Source of the DNA: Candidatus Poribacteria bacterium
GTDB lineage: Bacteria > Poribacteria > WGA-4E > WGA-3G
DNA: 56,344 bases
Assembly (NCBI GenBank): GCA_022394755.1
Contig: JAGFCA010000048.1
Span: 1 to 56,344, forward strand
Reading direction: 5' to 3'
Shown: piece by piece, positions 1 to 8,517 of the stretch
How positions within the stretch are numbered: the stretch's first letter is position 1
Layout of the letters: every line of letters starts with the position of its first letter
Position numbers and translations under genes: made by a program
The notes under the pieces: model-generated
The model's database searches: none
Told to the model about the DNA's origin: nothing
What the model saw: only the letters and a program-made list of their open reading frames with translations

Positions 1-149
1 ATGACTTTAAATTGTTTAGCAGCCATAATAGACTCCAAGGTAAATGAATAATTATCTTGAGTCTAAGTATACAATTATTTGAATAAACTATCAAAATTAA
101 GTTGACTTTACACTAGAATGGCGAATTGATAAGGGAGTTAAAAATTTGA
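1..149. other. Gene-free left edge
   Basis: I see no convincing coding region, RNA gene or hairpin here. It is AT-rich and ends at an in-frame TGA (147-149) that closes off the sorting-domain fragment that follows. Confidence 0.5.
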
Positions 150-287
150 CATCAAACCCAAGCGGCAAAACGTATACATTGGGATGGTAAAAATGCTGCC
201 GGTGAAACGGTCGCAAGTGGTATCTATTTCTACGAGTTCGAGGCAGGCAGCACGCAGAGTGTGCGTAAAATGTGGTTACTGAAGTAA
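150..287 (+). pseudogene. Remnant of a C-terminal FlgD-Ig / sorting-type domain
   Basis: From the stop at 147-149 the frame stays open for 45 codons to TAA at 285-287 but has no start near its 5' end. The translated end contains WDGKNAAGETVASGIYFYEF and then an RKMWLLK tail. This is the usual final beta-strand pattern of FlgD Ig-like or Por-secretion-type C-terminal domains (WDG.N..G..V.SG.Y.Y, ending K(M/V)xLLK). About 40 residues remain, roughly half of such a domain, and nothing upstream in the window supplies the rest. The fragment looks less AT-rich than its surroundings. I read it as the 3' end of a deleted or rearranged extracellular protein gene; the rest of the gene could alternatively lie out of frame left of the window. 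Confidence 0.6.
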
Positions 288-363
288 CATGAAATCAATC
301 CAAGCGGATTCCTTTGTTTTCAAGAATAAAGAGGAGTTCAATAGATCTACAATCTCCACTACG

Positions 364-398
364 ATCTATTCCAAACTTAACGTGAGTTTGGAATAGAT
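364..398. repeat. Perfect 13-bp-stem hairpin upstream of purL
   Basis: ATCTATTCCAAAC (364-376) pairs perfectly with GTTTGGAATAGAT (386-398) around a 9-nt loop TTAACGTGA. There is no U-run, so an intrinsic terminator is unlikely. The right arm and loop contain the TAACGTGAGTTT end motif of the MITE family seen elsewhere in the window. Confidence 0.6.
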
Positions 399-509
399 AT
401 ATGAGTTTCATTTTTCAACAATATCGCTCTCATAGACCCAGCAGGGGTGGTTTTCAACTGCACTGAAGAATAGAAACTTGATTTATCAAATTCACGTAAA
501 CTTACGTTA
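378..509. mobile_element. Possible degenerate MITE in front of purL
   Basis: The left end TAACGTGAGTTT (378-389) and the right end AAACTTACGTTA (498-509, reading TAACGTAAGTTT on the other strand) match at 11 of 12 positions. The tetranucleotide AACT lies directly outside both ends (374-377 and 510-513). The end motif is that of the clear 187-bp element at 53681-53867, and both contain an AGACCC-G-AGG stretch inside. The element ends 26 bp before the purL start, so it would supply or displace purL leader sequence. The ends are short, so this could be chance. Confidence 0.4.
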
Positions 510-535
510 AACTACTATAAACACCGGAAAAAGTA

Positions 536-2932
536 ATGTCCAATATGGTCAATGAATTTCAAATCCTAAATGCAGATGATGATGAATTAATGCGAATTAG
601 TCGAGAAGGGACTTTATCTCTAAACCTGACGGAGATGCAGACAATTCAATCCCATTATGCAACGCTACAACGCAATCCAACCGATGTAGAACTTGAGACG
701 ATAGCACAGACATGGTCAGAACATTGTGTTCACAAAACCTTTAAATGTATCATTGAATACTCTGAACCAGAGAAACAGACTGAACGTATTGAAGGATTAT
801 TTCCTACATACATACAACGTGCAACAGAAGAAATAAATAAACCGTGGTGTGTATCTGTCTTTTCTGATAATGCAGGGATAATTGAATTTGATGAAGATAA
901 TAACCTTGTATTTAAGGTAGAAACTCACAATCATCCATCTGCAATTGAACCCTACGGTGGAGCAGGTACAGGTATTGGGGGAGTTATAAGGGATTCATTG
1001 GGGACGGGACTGGGAGCGAAACCTATATTAAACACAGATGTTTTCTGTTTCGGATTACCGGATATGGCGTATGAAGATTTACCAAAAGGCACATTACATC
1101 CGAAACGAGTATTTAAAGGTGTTGTATCTGGTGTAAGAGATTATGGAAATCGTATGGGGATACCAACAGCTAATGGAGCAATATTGTTCGATTCAAGATA
1201 TACGGCTAACCCACTTGTTTTTTGTGGAAATGTAGGATTAATTCCAAGAGATAGATGTGATAAATCTGTTGAACCGGGTGACCTGATTGTTGCTATTGGT
1301 GGACGGACAGGTCGGGATGGAATCCATGGTGCTACATTCTCATCAGCAGAATTGGATGATACATCCGAAAACCTTGGCAGCGTAGTCCAAATTGGTAACC
1401 CGATAATGGAGAAGAAAATTGTTGACACATTATTACAGGCACGGGACCGAAATCTATATCGATCTATTACCGATTGTGGTGCCGGCGGGTTTTCTTCTGC
1501 AGTCGGTGAAATGGGAGAGGATACCGGAGCAGAGGTACATTTAGAGAATATACCACTAAAATATGATGGATTGGCACCATGGGAAATATGGTTATCTGAA
1601 GCACAGGAACGAATGGTCATAGCAGTACCACCAGAAAATCTTGATGAACTTATGGAGATATGCGAATCAGAAATGGTTGAAGCAACTGTCCTCGGTAGTT
1701 TTACAGACTCACACAGATTACAGGTTTTTTATGAGGACAATATTGTTGGGGATTTAGATATGGGTTTTCTCCATAAAGGTCTGCCCCAAATAGTCAAACA
1801 GGCTGTATGGCAACCACCACAACATACCGAAATGCAATCCCGTGACAACGATACAGATAGTTATACAGATGACTTATTACGTCTTCTTGCCAGTCCGAAT
1901 ATTGCCAGTAAAGAATCTGTGATCCGCCAGTATGACCATGAAGTACAAGGGGGTGTTGTCATAAAACCACTTGTTGGAATAAATAATGATGGTCCAAGTG
2001 ATGCTTGTGTTGTTACACCAGTCATTGGAAAATCTACGGCTGTCATTGTGGCTAATGGTATTAATCCGAGATATAGTGATGTTGACCCATATCATAGTGC
2101 AGCAGGGGCGATTGATGAAACCTTACGAAATATAATTGCTGTTGGTGGATCACTTGAGAAAACTGCGTTATTGGATAATTTCTGTTGGGGAAATCCAGAT
2201 AAACCAGATAGACTTGGTGAATTAGTTAGAGCAGCGAAGGCATGTTATGACATTGCTACTGCCTATGGCACACCTTTTATCTCTGGTAAAGATAGCCTAT
2301 ATAACGAATATAGTGATACGACAACAGGTGAACAACGTGCCATTCCTGCTACACTCTTAATTTCAGGGATCTGTGTAATACCTGATGTAGATTCTGCCGT
2401 TACTATGGATGTAAAATCAGCTGGGAATCAAATATATGTTGTTGGTAACACATACTCTGAATTAGGTGGTTCACACTACTTCGGAATACATGGTTATATT
2501 GGTAATAATGCCCCAATTGTTCGTGCTGATGAAGGGAAACAGGTTATGGAGACATTAAGTAGAGCCATCAATCTTGGGTTGGTTCGTTCTTGTCATGATT
2601 GTTCTGAAGGGGGTATAGGTGTAGCTGCCGCAGAAATGTCTTTTTCAGGTGGATATGGGATGGAATTAAACCTTGAACATCTCTCTGTTGGAGAGGATAT
2701 TCCTTATAATGATTTTCGCCTATTCTCGGAGTCGAATAGTCGTTTTATTGTTGAAGTAGACTCTGGAGTTCAATCAGAATTCGAAAGTCTGATGGATGGT
2801 GTTTCTTTTTCTAATCTTGGAAAAACAATTGAATCTAACCAATTTATCATTTACGGATTAGAAGGAAATTGTATAGTTGATACTACAATTGAGACACTTA
2901 AAGAGGCATGGCAAACACCATTACATTCGTAA
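536..2932 (+). CDS. purL: Phosphoribosylformylglycinamidine synthase, synthetase subunit
   Basis: This is the ATP-dependent subunit that converts FGAR to FGAM in purine synthesis, acting with the PurQ glutaminase encoded next. The 798-residue product carries the family landmarks in order: WSEHCVHKTF with the catalytic His near residue 65, HNHPSAIEPYGGAGTGIGG (nucleotide and Mg binding), DCGAGGFSSAVGEMGED, HSAAGAIDETLRNIIAVGG, GKDSLYNEY and CHDCSEGGIGVAAAEMSFSGG. The length fits small-type PurL, which needs separate PurQ and PurS. The start is ATG 536 with only a weak GGAAA upstream; ATG 545 is an alternative. No purS gene is visible nearby. The gene is 44 bp upstream of the preferred purQ start and almost certainly cotranscribed with it. 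Confidence 0.95.
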   Translation: MSNMVNEFQILNADDDELMRISREGTLSLNLTEMQTIQSHYATLQRNPTDVELETIAQTWSEHCVHKTFKCIIEYSEPEKQTERIEGLFPTYIQRATEEINKPWCVSVFSDNAGIIEFDEDNNLVFKVETHNHPSAIEPYGGAGTGIGGVIRDSLGTGLGAKPILNTDVFCFGLPDMAYEDLPKGTLHPKRVFKGVVSGVRDYGNRMGIPTANGAILFDSRYTANPLVFCGNVGLIPRDRCDKSVEPGDLIVAIGGRTGRDGIHGATFSSAELDDTSENLGSVVQIGNPIMEKKIVDTLLQARDRNLYRSITDCGAGGFSSAVGEMGEDTGAEVHLENIPLKYDGLAPWEIWLSEAQERMVIAVPPENLDELMEICESEMVEATVLGSFTDSHRLQVFYEDNIVGDLDMGFLHKGLPQIVKQAVWQPPQHTEMQSRDNDTDSYTDDLLRLLASPNIASKESVIRQYDHEVQGGVVIKPLVGINNDGPSDACVVTPVIGKSTAVIVANGINPRYSDVDPYHSAAGAIDETLRNIIAVGGSLEKTALLDNFCWGNPDKPDRLGELVRAAKACYDIATAYGTPFISGKDSLYNEYSDTTTGEQRAIPATLLISGICVIPDVDSAVTMDVKSAGNQIYVVGNTYSELGGSHYFGIHGYIGNNAPIVRADEGKQVMETLSRAINLGLVRSCHDCSEGGIGVAAAEMSFSGGYGMELNLEHLSVGEDIPYNDFRLFSESNSRFIVEVDSGVQSEFESLMDGVSFSNLGKTIESNQFIIYGLEGNCIVDTTIETLKEAWQTPLHS

Positions 2933-2976
2933 CTATTTAAGTAGGTATGTGTTCTAATGAGTATAGGAGAAAGAAA

Positions 2977-3792
2977 TTGAAACCGAAAGTACTTATTCTT
3001 CGAACAGCAGGAACAAATTGTGATACTGAAACAGCTGTAGCATTTAAACTGGCTGGTGGACAAACAGATTTAGTCCATATTCAAAACCTAATTTCCGGTA
3101 AAGTAGATCTTTCCGAATATCATATTCTGGCATTACCAGGTGGCTTCTCATACGGAGATGACATAGCAGCCGGTATACTTCTGGCTGTTGAGATGAGGTA
3201 TAAACTTAGTGATGTCTTGGAGAAATTTGTTGATGCCAATAAACTGATAATTGGAATATGTAACGGGTTTCAAGTACTTGTCCGGACAGGATTATTACCC
3301 GGTTTATCAAACTCAAAATCCGTAGAAGACACAGAAATCCCACAACAAACAACATTGGCTATGAATACATCAACAAAGTTTGAATGTCGTTGGGTTAATT
3401 TAAATACAGAAATTAGTCAATGTATCTTCACGAAGGATATTAAACCAAACCTTTATTTACCTGTTGCTCATGCCGAAGGACGATTTACAGCACCTCAAAA
3501 TGTGTTAGAGGAACTAACAGATAACAAACAAGTTGTTTTTCGATATAGTACGGATTCACCCACATCAACCGACACTGTTGCTTATCCTGATAATCCAAAT
3601 GGATCTGATAATAATATTGCAGGTATATGTGATAAAACAGGTAGAATCTTCGGTTTAATGCCACACCCAGAAAGGTTTCTTACTAAATGGAACCATCCGA
3701 GATGGACAAGGGAAGATCTCTCAGATGAAGGTGATGGTTTGATGATATTTAAAAACGCTGTTGATTATGCAAAAACGACTTTTCATGAGTGA
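2977..3792 (+). CDS. purQ: Phosphoribosylformylglycinamidine synthase, glutaminase subunit
   Basis: PurQ is a class I glutamine amidotransferase that releases ammonia from glutamine for PurL. The protein opens with a typical KPKVLILRTAGTNCD strand and has LPGGFSYGDD, the nucleophile Cys95 in IIGICNGFQV, and the His-Glu pair in MPHPERF near the C-terminus, so the catalytic triad is complete. I chose the TTG start at 2977 because AGGAGA lies six bases upstream and the family begins exactly there. An ATG at 2947 would add ten non-conserved basic residues. The 271-residue length is slightly above the usual 225-260. The gene ends inside the start of the next gene (ATGAGTGA overlap). Confidence 0.93.
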   Translation: MKPKVLILRTAGTNCDTETAVAFKLAGGQTDLVHIQNLISGKVDLSEYHILALPGGFSYGDDIAAGILLAVEMRYKLSDVLEKFVDANKLIIGICNGFQVLVRTGLLPGLSNSKSVEDTEIPQQTTLAMNTSTKFECRWVNLNTEISQCIFTKDIKPNLYLPVAHAEGRFTAPQNVLEELTDNKQVVFRYSTDSPTSTDTVAYPDNPNGSDNNIAGICDKTGRIFGLMPHPERFLTKWNHPRWTREDLSDEGDGLMIFKNAVDYAKTTFHE

Positions 3793-4219
3793 TCAACTCA
3801 CCAGACGTATACTTCCATTCTATATGAAACTTCCTGTCTTCTGGGGTTTTATTGTTTTTACCTTAGCAGGCCAAGTCTTATGGGTAGCATTTATCTCCAG
3901 ATATCCTGGAATTGATCTTCGTTGGTCAAGCATCGGATATGCCTTTGGGATTGTACTCGGTTTTATGCAAGGAAGATGGACATCAAGATTATGGAACAGA
4001 TCGTATCTACAGGTAGTACGCCGTGAAATTATTTTTTGTCAAGCCAAAGGTGCTAAAACTCTGACATATTTTACCTGCTTTGCTCTTGGTTTACCAGTAA
4101 CTGGTGTTCTATTGATTAAATCGACTGTACAATTGACAGGTATCCAATCTTATGTTTTTGGATTTATTGGTGGAATGAATGTGGCTCTAATGTTATGGGT
4201 ACGCAGGATTCCTAAGTAA
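3785..4219 (+). CDS. Small four-helix membrane protein of unknown function
   Basis: I do not recognise this family. With the ATG at 3785, which overlaps the purQ stop as ATGAGTGA, the product has 144 residues and about four hydrophobic segments (around VFWGFIVFTLAGQVLWVAF, SIGYAFGIVLGFMQG, TYFTCFALGLPVTGVLL and VFGFIGGMNVALMLWV). It has no signal peptide and no catalytic motif. A basic stretch RWTSRLWNRSYLQVVRRE lies between helices two and three, probably on the cytoplasmic side. The stop-start overlap implies translational coupling with purQ, but nothing links it to purines beyond position. An upstream ATG at 3761 is in frame but lies within purQ and lacks a ribosome binding site. Confidence 0.7.
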   Translation: MSDQLTRRILPFYMKLPVFWGFIVFTLAGQVLWVAFISRYPGIDLRWSSIGYAFGIVLGFMQGRWTSRLWNRSYLQVVRREIIFCQAKGAKTLTYFTCFALGLPVTGVLLIKSTVQLTGIQSYVFGFIGGMNVALMLWVRRIPK

Positions 4220-4322
4220 GAGATTACCTTCTTTACTGCTATTTATATTTCCATCCTATATTACAAAATCTGAATGAATCTCTCTTGATCTACATCAAGA
4301 ACTCACAATCAAGTCGTAACAG

Positions 4323-6038
4323 ATGAAATTAGACAAAAACCAACAGAATGCTGTTAGCCATTTCAAGGGTGCAGCGATTGTTGTAGCTGGACCTGGTAGT
4401 GGTAAAACAACCGTAGTAACCGCCCGAATTCTCAATCTTATACAAAAACACAAAATTCCTCCTTCACAAATTCTGGCAATCGCCTTTAATAGAAAAGCAG
4501 TAGAGGAGATGGAAGCTCGAATCATACGAGAACTTCCCTCCCAGAGCGAATTACCTATCATACGTACTCTACACGCTTTCGGCAAAGATATCATAACAGA
4601 AAACTATCAGCAAGCAGGATTTAATCTTCGACCTGAAATCTGGTCTGGTGAGATTGATCGCATCATTGCAAATGAAGCGAAACAGATCCAACAAACAGCA
4701 TCTTCTACACTTGTGTCTATATATAAAATTGAGAATAATCTAACAGGTAAATGTTATATCGGTCAGACATTAAATCCTGAACGACGAAAACACGAACACT
4801 TCACAGGATCATCAAATGATAGACTACGCCAAGCAATAGGTTCAGCAGGAGAGAATCAGTTTAGTTTTTCTATATTGGAGACAGTTCCTGGTAGAGAAGC
4901 GAATCATCGTGAGGCATATTGGATACGACATTACAAAGAAATTGGTGAAGTATTCAATCGTGCGGATCCTTTACGTCAACAATACAGCAATCAGATTATG
5001 ATTGAGATGTTTTGCCAACATTTTGATATACCGTATATAGAACATTCTGATCGGAATCCTGAATTTGAGAATCTGACTGAGAGATTTGATGAAATTAAAG
5101 AAATAGTCATGCGTTCAAAACGGCAAGTAGAATCAGGATTGTTTGATCCAAACAACTTAATAAATCCAATTGTCAGAGAATTTGCTAAGAGTTATGAGAG
5201 TAAGAAATCACGAGCCAATGCTATTGATTTTGAAGATATGGTAATTTATGCAGCAAATCTATTGGAGACTCATCCAGATATTAAGAAGGTTTATAGTGAT
5301 AAATTCCCATTTGTACTTGTTGACGAGTTTCAAGATATTGCTCCTTCAGATTTTAGACTCATCTCAAACCTGTCAGATAACCTTTTTGCAGTTGGTGATG
5401 ATGATCAAGCAATCTACAGTTTTCGTGGTGGTGATTCAAAGATAATGCTGCAATTTTCTGAACGGAAGGATGTAGTGAAATTTGATATAACACGTAACTA
5501 TCGATGCACATCCACTATCGTTGAACATGCACGAGCATTGATAGAACGTAACAATCCAAGGATAAGGAAAAACTTACGTGCCTTTAATTCCTTAAAAATT
5601 GAAATTTTAGGATTAGATACTACTCCCAATACTGTTTCACAGAATCTATTAAAGCTACTTACTATTGAAGTAGAGACTGCTATCCTTGTCAGAACTAACT
5701 ATGAGGTGGATAGAATTGAGAAAATCATTTCTGATAAAAGTAGACCTGAACCGATAGAAGTTACCACAGTCCATAAAGCCAAAGGGAGAGAATGGGATAG
5801 AGTGATCCTCGTCCATAATACACTTGACAGAAGATTTCCACGAAAAGACACCATTCTTGCTGAAGAACGACGTGTGTTTTATGTTGCAATGACGCGTGCA
5901 AAAAGAGAATTGATAGTTATGGGAGGTACATGCCAATTTGTACCAGAATACCAGAAGATTTCTAAGAATTTTGGATATTATATACGTCAGTTGAGTTATT
6001 GGTGGGGTAGAAGGAAGATGAAAAAACTCAATTCTTGA
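4323..6038 (+). CDS. UvrD/Rep-type SF1 helicase with an internal GIY-YIG nuclease domain
   Basis: The 571-residue protein has a complete set of SF1 helicase motifs: Q-motif (NQQNAV), Walker A GPGSGKTT at 23-30, motif Ia AIAFNRKAVEEM, motif Ic RTLHAFG at 81-87, motif II VDEFQD near 333-338, motif III VGDDDQAIYSFRGGD near 357-371, NYR at 392-394, motif V TTVHKAKGREWD and motif VI VFYVAMTRAKREL. Between motif Ic and motif II, at about residues 131-215, lies a whole GIY-YIG nuclease domain: SIYKIENN, GKCYIGQT at 142-149, ERRKHEH, REAYWIRHY with Glu197, and FNRAD. That is the 1B subdomain position of UvrD. The helicase reads through on both sides without frameshift. The protein is shorter than UvrD (about 720), so much of 2B is missing. 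No strong ribosome binding site precedes ATG 4323. A role in DNA repair or in processing foreign or branched DNA is inference. Confidence 0.9.
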   Translation: MKLDKNQQNAVSHFKGAAIVVAGPGSGKTTVVTARILNLIQKHKIPPSQILAIAFNRKAVEEMEARIIRELPSQSELPIIRTLHAFGKDIITENYQQAGFNLRPEIWSGEIDRIIANEAKQIQQTASSTLVSIYKIENNLTGKCYIGQTLNPERRKHEHFTGSSNDRLRQAIGSAGENQFSFSILETVPGREANHREAYWIRHYKEIGEVFNRADPLRQQYSNQIMIEMFCQHFDIPYIEHSDRNPEFENLTERFDEIKEIVMRSKRQVESGLFDPNNLINPIVREFAKSYESKKSRANAIDFEDMVIYAANLLETHPDIKKVYSDKFPFVLVDEFQDIAPSDFRLISNLSDNLFAVGDDDQAIYSFRGGDSKIMLQFSERKDVVKFDITRNYRCTSTIVEHARALIERNNPRIRKNLRAFNSLKIEILGLDTTPNTVSQNLLKLLTIEVETAILVRTNYEVDRIEKIISDKSRPEPIEVTTVHKAKGREWDRVILVHNTLDRRFPRKDTILAEERRVFYVAMTRAKRELIVMGGTCQFVPEYQKISKNFGYYIRQLSYWWGRRKMKKLNS

Positions 6039-6049
6039 TATGTAGATTA

Positions 6050-6058
6050 TGCTATAAT
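6050..6058 (+). promoter_or_regulatory. Extended -10 promoter for the MFS gene
   Basis: TGC followed by the consensus hexamer TATAAT (6053-6058) lies 36 nt before the MFS start codon. A poor -35 (TTCTTG, 6032-6037) sits at 15-nt spacing. The same TATGCTATAAT string precedes the GNAT gene at 24507-24517. Confidence 0.5.
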
Positions 6059-6094
6059 CAACACCAGATTTAAACCTAATATTATAAATTATAA

Positions 6095-7366
6095 ATGCAA
6101 GAAAACCAAAAACCCGCTAACTCACCACCACGAAAACAGTTTTACCTATTCCAATTCATATTCCTTACTTTTGCACATACGATTCTTGATTCCTACGCTA
6201 CTCTATTCCCACACATTCAACCGCGTCTTGTAAATAGATTCGCATCCGTTGGGAAAACTAATAGTTTGGCAGGAATTTTCATAGCACTTTATAGTGTATT
6301 TAGTTCGCTTGGACAAATTGTCTTTGGATGGTTATCAGATAGATTTAGAACAATACATTTTTTGACTTTCGGTGTTGCCTTCACTGCCATTGGTTTAAGC
6401 CTTGTAATATATGCACCTTCAGAAATGTTCGTGTTCCTGTTATTGGCAATTGGTGGAATTGGTATAGCAGCCTTTCATCCTCAAGCAACAACCTATGCTG
6501 GTGCACTTGCTGCAGAGACGAGAGGCATGGGTATATCCATATTTCTTACTGGTGGAAACATAGGTCGTGCATTAGGACCATTAGCACTCTTATATATTCC
6601 TTATACCTTAGGATTCAATTATAAAGTTGGAGATATGATTCCAATAATGGCATTTGAGATGGGTATAGGTTTACTTGTTGCTATACTGGTGCCAATTGTA
6701 TTGAAATTTGAACATGATCTCGACTTGACTGCCTCATCACGAGTCCTTCCCGACGAAGGAAAAACTGTCCGTGAGTCGTTTTGGGCGGTTGCCAGTCCAC
6801 AACTCTTACCTCTGATAATATTATTTATTATTGCAAGTCTCCGTACTGTAACAGGTGTAGGTTTAGAGAATTTTCTTTCTCTATATTTAGACGACCAAAA
6901 CTACAGCGATCAGGTTAGATCTCTTATTGTAGCATTATATATATTCGCAGGGTCAATGGGAATTATGGGAAGTGGTTTTGTTTTAACCCGAGTCAACACA
7001 CTTACCTTATTAGGATTTTCACTTATTGCAGCCCCACCCTTGCTCTTAGCAGCCCTTCATACAAAAGGTATACCATTCCTGATATTCCTATTTTTAGGAA
7101 ATGTAGTTCTTTCAAGTTCAGTAACTCTAAATATAATCTTGGCACAGATGATTCTACGAGGTCATGAGAATATAGCGTCAAGTTTTATGATGGGTGCTTC
7201 ATGGGGGGTTGGTGGTTTATTGAATTTATTGGTAGGAAGTCTGGCTGATAAAATTGGATTATGGATTGTCCTAAATGGATTAGTATTAGTGCCGTTAGTA
7301 GTTTCCCCTTTAATGGTATTTCTTAAGAGTCAACCCGATCTTTCAAATCCTAAATCAGAAGAATAA
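6095..7366 (+). CDS. MFS transporter, fosmidomycin-resistance (Fsr)-like
   Basis: A 423-residue inner-membrane protein with about twelve hydrophobic segments in two halves. Landmarks fit the major facilitator superfamily: FGWLSDRFRTIHFL between helices two and three (the G..(S/A)DR(F/R)GR loop motif), and GIGIAAFHPQATTYAG in helix four, which resembles the FHP signature of Fsr/fosmidomycin exporters. The N-terminus FIFLTFAHTILDSYATLFPHI parallels the Fsr helix one pattern. The substrate cannot be named from sequence; drug or metabolite efflux by proton antiport is what the family does. The gene has its own extended -10 promoter and ends 20 bp from the convergent PorV-like gene, with no clear terminator between them. 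Confidence 0.85.
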   Translation: MQENQKPANSPPRKQFYLFQFIFLTFAHTILDSYATLFPHIQPRLVNRFASVGKTNSLAGIFIALYSVFSSLGQIVFGWLSDRFRTIHFLTFGVAFTAIGLSLVIYAPSEMFVFLLLAIGGIGIAAFHPQATTYAGALAAETRGMGISIFLTGGNIGRALGPLALLYIPYTLGFNYKVGDMIPIMAFEMGIGLLVAILVPIVLKFEHDLDLTASSRVLPDEGKTVRESFWAVASPQLLPLIILFIIASLRTVTGVGLENFLSLYLDDQNYSDQVRSLIVALYIFAGSMGIMGSGFVLTRVNTLTLLGFSLIAAPPLLLAALHTKGIPFLIFLFLGNVVLSSSVTLNIILAQMILRGHENIASSFMMGASWGVGGLLNLLVGSLADKIGLWIVLNGLVLVPLVVSPLMVFLKSQPDLSNPKSEE

Positions 7367-7385
7367 TATAATGAGGAGTATCAAG

Positions 7386-8465
7386 TTAGATTGTCCATAA
7401 CACACTCAAGAAATGTGTATTGATTAAATCACCTACTAAGAGTGCGTAGTCAAGACGAAACTTGTTCAATTGAATTCCAATACCAGTTGTTAACCGACTA
7501 TCACGAAAACCCAATCTGAGTGACATTGGAGAAGTTATGTCATATTCTATTCCCAGATGGGATTGTCCTGAATACCGTTCCTGCCATTGATATGTTACAA
7601 TAAGATTACGATTGAAAATCCGCTGTGTTGAGAACGCAAGACCAATATTAAAATTGGCAGGAATAGATTCTTTGAATGTCGTAGTCGTATTCCAAGTTAA
7701 TGTTGTCTTAGATATATCCTGATAATTTATACCAACAGCGAGTGCTCCGATATTTTCTAACCCGAAAAGAGCATTAAAGTCTGGAAGACGCATTAGAATT
7801 CCGGCATCAAACCCCAGACCACTGCTACCATAATTTGTAAAGACCGATGTATTTTCATCCAGGTCGCCCTGTCCACTAAAATTCTGGAAAATACCTTTTG
7901 CATTTAAACCAAATAGAAACTCAGGTGGCATGGAATCTTTCCCAAAGTTATCCCACCATGATTGACTGACAGCAACTCTTGATGCAAGAGTTAAGACAAA
8001 AGCATTTTCACTATCATTTAGATATCCTGATGGTGTAAAATCGGACTCTCGTGGTCTAAATTTTGAATTGTTCTTGCGTTGGTCAGCACTAATGCTGGGA
8101 TCAAATGCTGGCACTTCATAATAGATTGGAATATCGTCTATTCCAGCTCGAATCCAAGATACCCCTAAACTCAATGCAGGAAAGACTTTACCTATACCAC
8201 TAACATAATTAAATGCCCCCAATCCAGATCTCCTTGCTGCATGCATCATACAGACCTGATAATTATTCTCAACACCAGCAATTCCAGCTGGATTCCAATA
8301 TGTCGCAGTAGCATCGTCAGCTAAACCAACATACGCCCCACCTAATCCGAGGGAACGAGCTCCGATTCCGTTGGTTAAGAAATCACCAGTGTAATTCTCT
8401 GCAATGGCTGATATGTTGATAAGAAAAGCACAAATAAGGGTTGCAGTCTGAATAATTTTTAGCAA
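7386..8465 (-). CDS. PorV/PorQ-type (UPF0164) outer-membrane beta-barrel protein
   Basis: The 359-residue product starts with a signal peptide (MLKIIQTATLICAFLINISAIA) and then GARSLGLGGAYVGLADDATATYWNPAG, the hallmark of the PorV/UPF0164 family related to FadL barrels. The rest alternates in short beta strands and ends in the barrel-like LLVGDLINTHFLSVLWTI. In Bacteroidota PorV works with type IX secretion, but in other phyla these proteins are common without a known cargo. The start is TTG at 8465, about six bases after AAGGAAG; no ATG is better placed. It is downstream of the phytanoyl-CoA dioxygenase-like gene by about 50 bp and may share its transcript. The sorting-domain remnant at 150-287 is compatible with such a secretion route in this genome. 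Confidence 0.8.
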   Translation of the reverse strand: MLKIIQTATLICAFLINISAIAENYTGDFLTNGIGARSLGLGGAYVGLADDATATYWNPAGIAGVENNYQVCMMHAARRSGLGAFNYVSGIGKVFPALSLGVSWIRAGIDDIPIYYEVPAFDPSISADQRKNNSKFRPRESDFTPSGYLNDSENAFVLTLASRVAVSQSWWDNFGKDSMPPEFLFGLNAKGIFQNFSGQGDLDENTSVFTNYGSSGLGFDAGILMRLPDFNALFGLENIGALAVGINYQDISKTTLTWNTTTTFKESIPANFNIGLAFSTQRIFNRNLIVTYQWQERYSGQSHLGIEYDITSPMSLRLGFRDSRLTTGIGIQLNKFRLDYALLVGDLINTHFLSVLWTI

Positions 8466-8517
8466 GAATACTTCCTTGTGATAGAATTGTATGTTAATCG
8501 GTTGTTAATCTAAACAC

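Noticed and set aside
1141..1620. Minus-strand frame of 159 codons
   Set aside because: Antisense to the conserved core of purL.
4323..6038. Intein or intron explaining the insert in the helicase
   Set aside because: The inserted segment lacks intein splice motifs (Cys/Ser start, HN end) and the frame is open without the flanking structure of a group I intron; a domain insertion fits better.
7366..7386. Bidirectional terminator between the MFS and PorV-like genes
   Set aside because: The 20-bp gap has no inverted repeat with a T-run.
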